A stretch of 64,000 bases of DNA from positions 62,001 to 126,000 of the forward strand of contig CAKSAN010000002.1 of the NCBI GenBank assembly GCA_934436435.1, read 5' to 3'. Every line of letters starts with the position of its first letter. Position 1 is the first letter of the stretch. This document shows, in pieces, positions 57,729-64,000 of this stretch. A program made the translations under genes and the position numbers. Source of the DNA: an uncultured Acetatifactor sp. GTDB lineage: Bacteria > Bacillota > Clostridia > Lachnospirales > Lachnospiraceae. The notes under the pieces were generated by a model. That model did no database searches. It saw only the letters and a list, made by a program, of their open reading frames with translations, and was not told where the DNA came from.

Positions 57729-59213
57729 TTAGTTGTGATAAAGCTTCTGGTTCTGATAATGAGGTTCGCATGTCAGATTCACACCTAATTTGCGGAAGGT
57801 ATTCATGTCGATCTGGGACAGAATCACGCTGGAGTGCACTTCGGAACCCTTCAGGTTCTTCAACTGCTCCACAGCAGCCTTCGCGGTATCATCCGTAGCA
57901 GCACAGATGGAAAGAGCGATCAGCGTCTCATCCGTATGCAGTCTGGGATTGCGGTTCCCCAGATAATGAACCTTAAGATCCTGGATCGGTCCGATGGCGG
58001 TGGGTGAGATCAGCTGTACTTCGTCCGGAATGCCGGCCAGAGCCTTCAGGGCATTCAGCAACAATGCGGAAGAAGCACCCAGCAGAGTACTGGTACGTCC
58101 GGTGAGGACTCTGCCGTCCGGAAGCTGGATCGCAGCTGCCGGTTCCCCGGTGGTCTCTGCTTTGATATTGGCTGCGCTGACTACTGCACGATCGTCGATG
58201 GTGACACCGGCCTGCTTCATGAGAAGCTCAAGCTTCAGTATCTGATCGTCACCGGCGGTACCCTGACGCTTCTGGCACAGAGTATTGTAGTAGCGGCGGA
58301 TGATTTCCTGTTTTGCGGCATCGCGGACTGCTTCGTCGTCTACGATACCGAAGCCTGCCATATTGACACCCATGTCAGTAGGAGACTTGTAAGGGCAGCT
58401 GCCCATGATCTTCTCGAACATAGCGCTGACTACGGGGAAGATCTCCACGTCACGATTGTAATTGATCGTGGTCTCGCCGTAAGCCTCCAGATGGAACGGA
58501 TCGATCATATTGACATCGTTCAGGTCTGCGGTAGCGGCTTCATAAGCAAGGTTTACCGGATGCTTTAACGGAATGTTCCAGATCGGAAAAGTCTCATACT
58601 TGGCATAACCGGCCTTGATGCCTCTCTTGTATTCATGGTACAGCTGGGAGAGACAGGTAGCCATTTTGCCGCTTCCGGGTCCGGGAGCAGTTACCACGAC
58701 CAGAGAACGGGTGGTTTCAATATAATCATTCTTACCGTAGCCTTCGTCGCTTACGATGAACGGAATATTGGAAGGATATCCGGGAATGGAATAATGGCGG
58801 TACACCTTCATTCCCAAAGACTCCAGTTTTTTCTGATAAGCAATGGCACTGGGCTGTCCGGCGAAGCGGGTCAGACACACGCTGCCGACATACAGGCCGT
58901 AGCCGCGGAAAGCATCGATCAGACGTAACACGTCCAGATCATAGGTGATGCCCAGATCGGAACGGACTTTATTTTTTTCAATATCCGCCGCATTGATGAC
59001 GATGACGATCTCTGCTTCATCCTTCAGCTGTGCCAGCATGTTGATCTTGCTGTCCGGATGGAAACCGGGCAATACGCGGGATGCGTGATAATCGTCGAAC
59101 AGCTTGCCGCCGAATTCCAGATACAGTTTGCCACCGAATTTTGCGATGCGCTCCTTGATCTTTTCAGACTGCATGCTGAGGTATTTGTCGTTGTCAAAAC
59201 CTATTTTGTACAT
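57729..59213 (-). CDS. DUF1846 family protein
   Basis: 494 residues, full length for DUF1846. Recognisable segments are MYKIGFDNDKYLSMQSEKIK, YLEFGGKLFDDYHASRVLPG, VVVTAPGPGSGKMATCLSQL near 180 (P-loop-like), HPVNLAYEAATADLNDVNMI and SCPYKSPTDMGVNMAGFGIV. The family is widespread in Firmicutes, has a known fold but no established reaction. ATG 59213 is preferred (GGGAAAGG upstream) to the GTG at 59222. Monocistronic. Confidence 0.9.
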   Translation of the reverse strand: MYKIGFDNDKYLSMQSEKIKERIAKFGGKLYLEFGGKLFDDYHASRVLPGFHPDSKINMLAQLKDEAEIVIVINAADIEKNKVRSDLGITYDLDVLRLIDAFRGYGLYVGSVCLTRFAGQPSAIAYQKKLESLGMKVYRHYSIPGYPSNIPFIVSDEGYGKNDYIETTRSLVVVTAPGPGSGKMATCLSQLYHEYKRGIKAGYAKYETFPIWNIPLKHPVNLAYEAATADLNDVNMIDPFHLEAYGETTINYNRDVEIFPVVSAMFEKIMGSCPYKSPTDMGVNMAGFGIVDDEAVRDAAKQEIIRRYYNTLCQKRQGTAGDDQILKLELLMKQAGVTIDDRAVVSAANIKAETTGEPAAAIQLPDGRVLTGRTSTLLGASSALLLNALKALAGIPDEVQLISPTAIGPIQDLKVHYLGNRNPRLHTDETLIALSICAATDDTAKAAVEQLKNLKGSEVHSSVILSQIDMNTFRKLGVNLTCEPHYQNQKLYHN

Positions 59214-59334
59214 TGCTGACACCTTTCCCTACGGATCTTTGAAACTAAAATCCCATGATGTTCTATTATAGTTTAGTGTTTCCCAAAAAGCTACTGAAAA
59301 GTAAAATTTTTTTTGGAAATCATTATTATATCTA

Positions 59335-59396
59335 ACAATTTTAAGCAAATAATCACATAATGAGCAATTTTAAACAAAGCGCTCCTTTTCTATAAT
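59335..59396 (+). promoter_or_regulatory. Promoter of the GH94 gene with 29-bp-offset direct repeats
   Basis: ACAATTTTAAGCAAA (59335-59349) and GCAATTTTAAACAAA (59364-59378) are near-identical direct repeats 29 bp apart, the second ending 12 bp before a TATAAT box (59391-59396) with no good -35. This fits activation by an AraC/YesN-type regulator. The start of a likely sensor gene lies at the end of the same cluster. Confidence 0.5.
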
Positions 59397-59464
59397 GAAA
59401 TTACAATAAAACAGAACAAAAAAGTTCTGAAAAAGCAAAAAACTATATACGGGAGGGACGCGTT

Positions 59465-61870
59465 TTGCAATACGGCTATTTTGATAATGAAAAAAGAGAA
59501 TACGTCATCGACAACGTGGCTCTGCCCTGTTCCTGGACAAACTATCTGGGTGTCGAGGACATGGCGGCGGTCATCAATCACACGGCGGGAGGTTATCTGT
59601 TCTACAAGACTCCCGAGTATCACAGGATCAGCCGTTTCCGTGGAAATGGGGTACCCATGGACCGGCCGGGATTCTATGTATACATCAGAGACAATGAGAA
59701 AAAGGATTACCATTCCATCTCCTGGCAGCCGGTAGCAAAAGACTTATCCGAGGCAAAATACCGTTGCCGCCACGGCTTGTCTTACACCGTCTACGAGAGC
59801 GAATATGACGGGCTGGCATCCTCACAGACCATGGTCATTCCCCGCGGGGAAAATGTACTTCTGTGGGACGTAAGGGTGAAAAATACCACGGATGCGGTCA
59901 GGGATCTTTCCTTATTTACCTACATGGAATTTTCCTTTCATCACATTATGATCGACAACCAGAATTTCCAAATGAGCCTGTACTGTGCCGGCTCTTCCTA
60001 TGAAGACGGCATCATCGAGGAAGACTTGTTCTACGAGGAAAAAGGGTATCAGTATCTTACCGCCAGCTTTACGCCGGACGGCTATGACTGTGTCAGAGAG
60101 AAATTCCTCGGAGTCTATGGAAATGAAGACCATCCGGCAGGGGTGGAAAAAGGAACTTTGGGTGGTTCCACAGAACTTGGCGGCAATCATTGCGGCAGCT
60201 TACAGAAGAACTTCAAATTACAGCCCGGCGAAGAAATCCGCTTTGTGATCATGCTGGGAGAGGGCAACCGTGAAGAGGGCAGACGGATCCGGGCAAAATA
60301 CAGCGATCTGAAAAGAGTGGACGAGGTTTACACCGATCTGGCAGCTTACTGGGAACAGAAATACGATGCACTGCAGATCCAGACTCCCAACGAGGGCATG
60401 AACACTCTGATCAATACCTGGACGCTCTACCAGTCGGAAATTAACGTCATGTTCTCCCGCTTCGCTTCCTTCATCGAAGTCGGAGGCCGGGTGGGACTGG
60501 GCTACCGGGATACGGCACAGGATGCCATGACGATTCCCCATTCCAATCCGGACAAGTGCCGGGAGAGGATCGAGCAGCTGTTAAAGGGTCTGACTACTAC
60601 CGGTTATGGTCTGCACCTGTTTTCGCCGGAATGGTTCGAAGAAAAGACCGGGGACAAACCGTTCCAGTCACCAACGGTAATCCCGGAGCCGGATAAACAG
60701 AGCATGATCCATGGAATCAAGGACGCCTGCTCAGATGATGCCCTGTGGCTGGTAGGCGCGGTGGTAGAGTACATAAAAGAGACCGGAGATCTGGATTTTG
60801 CAAGGAAAGAGTTCACTTATGCCGACACCTATGTATTGGGGAACAAGGCAACGGAGAGTGTATACGAACACCTGAAGCGGATTCTGGATTTCAGCGCGGA
60901 GCAGGTCGGCGACGACGGTATCTGCAAGGGGCTTCGGGCGGACTGGAACGACTGCCTGAACCTGGGCGGCGGTGAGAGTGCCATGGTAAGCTTCCTGCAC
61001 TACTGGGCATTGCAGCATTTTATCACGCTGGCGGAGATCCTCGGGGAGAGAGAGGATGCGAAGCATTATCATCAGTTGGCCAACAAGGTGAAGGCAGCCT
61101 GCGATGCTGTATTGTGGGACGGCGACTGGTATATCCGCGGCATCACGAAGAACGGGAAAAAGATCGGCTGCAAGGAAGATGTAGAAGGCAAGGTGCATCT
61201 GGAGTCCAATGCCTGGGCGATCCTGTCCGGTGTGGCAGATGCAGAGAAGAGTGCAAAGACGTTGGGGACTATCGACGAATATCTGTATACACCCTACGGA
61301 CTGCTGCTGAATACCCCTTCCTATACGAAGCCCGATGACGACATCGGATTTGTAACGAGAGTGTATCCGGGACTGAAAGAGAACGGAGCCATTTTCTCCC
61401 ATCCGAATCCCTGGGCATGGGCGGCTGCCTGTGTCTGCGGCAGAGGAGATCTGGCCATGAAATTCTACGATGCCCTGTGTCCTTACTGGCAGAATGACAA
61501 GATCGAGATCCGGGAATCCGAACCTTATTCCTACTGTCAGTTCATTGCAGGCAAAGATCACACGGCCTACGGCAGAGCAAGACATCCCTTTATGACAGGC
61601 AGCGGCGGCTGGTCCTACTTCAGCGCTACCCGCTATATGCTGGGTATCCGTCCGGACTATGACTGTCTGATCATCGATCCCTGCATCCCGGCAGACTGGG
61701 AGGGCTTCCGGGTGACCAGAAGATGGAGAGGTGCCACCTACCGCATTAAGGTAGAGAACCACAGCAAGGTCATGCATGGAGTAAAGGAGATTCTGGTAGA
61801 CGGACGCAAGGTGGGTAAGGTGCCCGTATTCCGCGCAGGCACGGAACACGAAGTCCTGGTAGTGATGTAA
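59465..61870 (+). CDS. chbP: GH94 phosphorylase, probable N,N'-diacetylchitobiose phosphorylase
   Basis: Phosphorolyses a beta-1,4-linked disaccharide in the cytoplasm. The 801-residue protein has a GH94 N-terminal beta domain (MQYGYFDNEKREYVIDNVAL; GYLFYKTPEYHRISRFRGNG), then the catalytic barrel with FASFIEVGGRVGLGYRDTAQ, YGLHLFSPEWFEEKTG and the general-acid Asp region LRADWNDCLNLGGGE near 493. The combination RPGFYVYIRD...SISWQPVAK and YRDTAQD resembles chitobiose phosphorylase more than cellobiose phosphorylase as I recall them, and length agrees. The adjacent mutase fits conversion of GlcNAc-1-phosphate. The start is TTG at 59465 behind GGGAGGGACGCG. Confidence 0.78.
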   Translation: MQYGYFDNEKREYVIDNVALPCSWTNYLGVEDMAAVINHTAGGYLFYKTPEYHRISRFRGNGVPMDRPGFYVYIRDNEKKDYHSISWQPVAKDLSEAKYRCRHGLSYTVYESEYDGLASSQTMVIPRGENVLLWDVRVKNTTDAVRDLSLFTYMEFSFHHIMIDNQNFQMSLYCAGSSYEDGIIEEDLFYEEKGYQYLTASFTPDGYDCVREKFLGVYGNEDHPAGVEKGTLGGSTELGGNHCGSLQKNFKLQPGEEIRFVIMLGEGNREEGRRIRAKYSDLKRVDEVYTDLAAYWEQKYDALQIQTPNEGMNTLINTWTLYQSEINVMFSRFASFIEVGGRVGLGYRDTAQDAMTIPHSNPDKCRERIEQLLKGLTTTGYGLHLFSPEWFEEKTGDKPFQSPTVIPEPDKQSMIHGIKDACSDDALWLVGAVVEYIKETGDLDFARKEFTYADTYVLGNKATESVYEHLKRILDFSAEQVGDDGICKGLRADWNDCLNLGGGESAMVSFLHYWALQHFITLAEILGEREDAKHYHQLANKVKAACDAVLWDGDWYIRGITKNGKKIGCKEDVEGKVHLESNAWAILSGVADAEKSAKTLGTIDEYLYTPYGLLLNTPSYTKPDDDIGFVTRVYPGLKENGAIFSHPNPWAWAAACVCGRGDLAMKFYDALCPYWQNDKIEIRESEPYSYCQFIAGKDHTAYGRARHPFMTGSGGWSYFSATRYMLGIRPDYDCLIIDPCIPADWEGFRVTRRWRGATYRIKVENHSKVMHGVKEILVDGRKVGKVPVFRAGTEHEVLVVM

Positions 61871-61930
61871 TTGAAAACAAAACGGGTAGAACAAAAAATT
61901 AAGATAGATAAAGTATAAGGAGGCAGCATT

Positions 61931-63346
61931 ATGATCAAATTTGGTACCGGTGGTTTCCGAGCCATCATCGGAGAAGATTTTACAAAGGAGAACATTCAGA
62001 TTCTGTCCAAAGCTCTTTGCGACAAGATGAAAAAGGAAGGTGTGGAGAACACTGGAATGGTCATCGGCTATGACAGACGTTTCCTGTCGAAAGAAGCCAT
62101 GCAGTGGGCGGCAATGGTATTTGCGGCGGAGGGGATCCGCACGAAGCTTATCAATAAGTCCGTGCCTACTCCTCTGGTAATGTACTATGTGATGAAGCAT
62201 GACTATCATTACGGCATGATGATTACCGCCAGCCATAATCCCGCCATCTACAACGGCGTCAAGGTATTCACCTATGGCGGCAGAGATGCGGATGAGAAGC
62301 AGACCATGGAGATCGAACAGTTTATCAATGAAGTGACGGATCTTCCGGTGGAAGAGATGGATTACCAGAAGGCATTGGAAGCAGGACTGATCGAGGAAAT
62401 CTATCCGTTAAATGAGTATCTGGACAGCATTATCGCGGCCGTGGACATGGATGCCATCCGGGAAGCCGGACTTCGTGTGGCACTGGACCCCATGTACGGT
62501 GTCAGCGAGACTTCCATCAAAACCGTACTGATGACCGCCAGATGCGAAGTGGAGACCATTCACGAGCGTCATGACACGTTGTTTGGTGGTAAACTGCCCG
62601 CACCGACGGCAGACACGCTCAGGACCTTACAGAACTACGTGCTGGACAGAAAATGCGATATGGGAATCGCTACCGACGGTGATGCGGACCGTATCGGTGT
62701 CATTGACGAAAAGGGCAACTTCCTGCATCCCAACGACATTCTGGTACTGCTGTATTATTACCTGATGAAATACAAGGGCTGGCACGGTCCCGTGGTCCGC
62801 AATATCTGCACCACCCATATGCTGGATCGTGTAGCGGAGAGCTTCGGTGAGAAATGCTATGAGGTTCCCGTAGGTTTCAAACATATCTCTGCAAAAATGT
62901 ATGCAACAGACGCAGTCATCGGCGGAGAGTCCTCCGGTGGTCTGACGGTCCGCGGACATATTAAGGGCAAGGACGGTGTCTATGCCTCCGCATTGCTGGT
63001 GGAAATGCTGGCAGTTACCGGCAAAAAGCTCTCCGAGATTATGGAAGAGATCCATGCGCAGTACGGAAAACTGGCACTGGAAGAGAGAGATTACCGTTTC
63101 AGCCAGGAGAAAAAGGAAGCGATCCAGAAGCATCTGTTAGAAGAGAAAAAGCTGCCGGAGATTCCTTATGAAGTGGAGCAGGTGTCTTATCTGGACGGCG
63201 TAAAACTTTACCTGAAAAACGGTGGCTGGATCTCCATCCGCTTCTCCGGTACAGAGCCCCTGCTGCGTATCTTCTGCGAGATGCCGGAGGCAGAGGATGC
63301 GAAGAAACTCTGCGAATTATTTGAAGATTACTTATTACTCAAGTAG
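61931..63346 (+). CDS. Phosphohexomutase (phosphoglucomutase/phosphoacetylglucosamine mutase type)
   Basis: 471 residues of the alpha-D-phosphohexomutase superfamily. IKFGTGGFRAIIGEDF starts the protein. The phosphoserine loop is MMITASHNPAIYNGVKV near 100, the metal loop IATDGDADRIGVID near 246, the sugar-specificity loop VIGGESSGGLTVRGHIKGKD near 332, and the phosphate-binding loop RFSGTEPLLRIF near 440. It follows the GH94 gene by 60 bp behind AAGGAGG. Its likely job is to turn the sugar 1-phosphate released by the phosphorylase (GlcNAc-1-P if chitobiose) into the 6-phosphate. Confidence 0.88.
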   Translation: MIKFGTGGFRAIIGEDFTKENIQILSKALCDKMKKEGVENTGMVIGYDRRFLSKEAMQWAAMVFAAEGIRTKLINKSVPTPLVMYYVMKHDYHYGMMITASHNPAIYNGVKVFTYGGRDADEKQTMEIEQFINEVTDLPVEEMDYQKALEAGLIEEIYPLNEYLDSIIAAVDMDAIREAGLRVALDPMYGVSETSIKTVLMTARCEVETIHERHDTLFGGKLPAPTADTLRTLQNYVLDRKCDMGIATDGDADRIGVIDEKGNFLHPNDILVLLYYYLMKYKGWHGPVVRNICTTHMLDRVAESFGEKCYEVPVGFKHISAKMYATDAVIGGESSGGLTVRGHIKGKDGVYASALLVEMLAVTGKKLSEIMEEIHAQYGKLALEERDYRFSQEKKEAIQKHLLEEKKLPEIPYEVEQVSYLDGVKLYLKNGGWISIRFSGTEPLLRIFCEMPEAEDAKKLCELFEDYLLLK

Positions 63347-63371
63347 TAAAGAGATTGTCATAATTTAGCTA

Positions 63372-63411
63372 AAAAGATGGTAACATAGCGGATACTATGT
63401 TATCATCTTTT
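63372..63411 (+). terminator. Rho-independent terminator
   Basis: AAAGATGGTAACATAG / CTATGTTATCATCTTT stem, 26 bp after the mutase stop. Confidence 0.75.
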
Positions 63412-63516
63412 AAGAGAATTGTGGACGGGGCAGTGTGAAAAATAAATTTTTCACACGCAATTTTGTGCCGGTGGCTCAAAGATTGCAGGCTATTGAAAGA
63501 TATGAGGATGATGAAT

Positions 63517-64000
63517 ATGAAAACAAAAGAGAAAACATGCAAAAGAAGATCCCTGCTCTGGAGCATGCTTTTTTTGCTGTTATTCGGCTGGTTTCTGCCG
63601 CTGCTTCTGACCAACGGCATTATGAGTAACATGGCGACGCAGAAGGTACATACCCAGATCGAGAGATCCGTGACGACTTCCATGGAAAAAGCGGCGGAGA
63701 TCATGGAATTGCAGCTGGGAGAGAGCGAGACGGCTTCCAAGAATGCGTCCTATCTGAATGTGATCCGGGAAGCCTATCTGACTTATCAGGACGGCGGCAG
63801 CAGGCGGGATTTTCAGACCACCGTATTCACCTTTCTGGAACAGCAGTATATGTTCAACCAGAACTGCCGGTCCGTAAATCTGGTTTTCCGGGAATATCCC
63901 GATGAGATCTATTACACTTACAATAACAGCACCAGCGGAACCTATCGCGATATTACCTATTTCAAGACCTATGTGGCAAAAGACCTGTTGGAAGAGATGG
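63517..64000 (+). CDS. N-terminal part of a membrane sensor, probably a YesM-type histidine kinase
   Basis: The reading frame is open from ATG 63517 (GAGGA eight bases upstream) to the window end, about 161 residues. It has a basic start KTKEKTCKRRS, a membrane segment near 12-34 (LLWSMLFLLLFGWFLPLLL), then an extracytoplasmic helical domain (QIERSVTTSMEKAAEIMELQ, FNQNCRSVNLVFREYPDEIY). That is the usual N-terminal layout of YesM-like kinases, but the kinase domain lies outside the window so the identity is tentative. Its place after the phosphorylase/mutase pair suggests control of that locus. Confidence 0.6.
   Translation, partial: MKTKEKTCKRRSLLWSMLFLLLFGWFLPLLLTNGIMSNMATQKVHTQIERSVTTSMEKAAEIMELQLGESETASKNASYLNVIREAYLTYQDGGSRRDFQTTVFTFLEQQYMFNQNCRSVNLVFREYPDEIYYTYNNSTSGTYRDITYFKTYVAKDLLEEM

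Noticed and set aside
60731..62236. 501-residue frame antisense to the GH94 and mutase genes
   Set aside because: It mirrors the codon structure of two well-supported genes on the plus strand and resembles no family.
1..64000. tRNA, rRNA, tmRNA or 6S RNA genes, origin or attachment sites
   Set aside because: None recognised on either strand by eye; short or divergent RNA genes could be missed without a covariance search.

Overview
The window looks like chromosome from a gut-type Lachnospiraceae (Clostridia, Firmicutes). This is inferred from the gene set, not from any rRNA: a proline T-box ahead of a short archaeal/eukaryote-type ProS, YesM/YesN sensor-regulator pairs beside carbohydrate ABC operons, DUF1846, TSCPD, several L-2-amino-thiazoline-4-carboxylate hydrolase-like proteins, MecA, and strong AGGAGG ribosome binding sites. 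No tRNA or rRNA gene, prophage, CRISPR array or transposase was seen.

Layout. 0-9.7 kb is housekeeping: murG (partial), pgi, a 2-hydroxyacid dehydrogenase, GtrA, an M42 peptidase, the mtnN/luxS methyl-cycle pair, a cupin, a DUF4352 lipoprotein and Hsp20. 9.7-15 kb holds a PilZ protein, a duplicated CmpB-type membrane protein, an orphan HigA-like antitoxin with a toxin remnant, and a sugar-binding lipoprotein paired with a membrane GGDEF cyclase. 15-28 kb is a polysaccharide-utilisation locus: a heparinase II/III-like protein, YesN and YesM on the minus strand; then divergently a solute-binding protein, two permeases with a discoidin-like protein between them, GH88 and DUF2264. It probably imports uronate-containing oligosaccharides and degrades them in the cytoplasm. 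28-36 kb holds mecA, an RluA synthase and a rhamnose operon (rhaM, rhaB, an AraA-like isomerase in place of rhaA, rhaD) with an AraC regulator. 36-43 kb holds three zinc-ribbon/membrane proteins, T-box-proS, two esterases and an exonuclease. 43-55.7 kb is an AT-richer, unstable stretch of small enzymes (GNAT, Nudix, HAD, ACT, VOC, Fic) with at least four broken genes. 56-64 kb returns to core and sugar metabolism: pyrG, DUF1846, a GH94 chitobiose-type phosphorylase with its hexosamine-phosphate mutase, and the start of a probable sensor kinase.

The least explained material is non-coding. (1) Two arrays of hairpins with a 51-52 bp period (28.0 and 55.7 kb) have conserved GGGYACAG/CTGTGCCC-type arms. 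All arm deviations keep G-U pairing only in plus-strand RNA. (2) A dispersed terminal-inverted-repeat element (4.4, 24.9 and 33.6 kb) has an inner palindrome whose arms change together. (3) A 172-bp element between luxS and mtnN contains three hairpins closed by an outer stem. These three are the best candidates for something undescribed.
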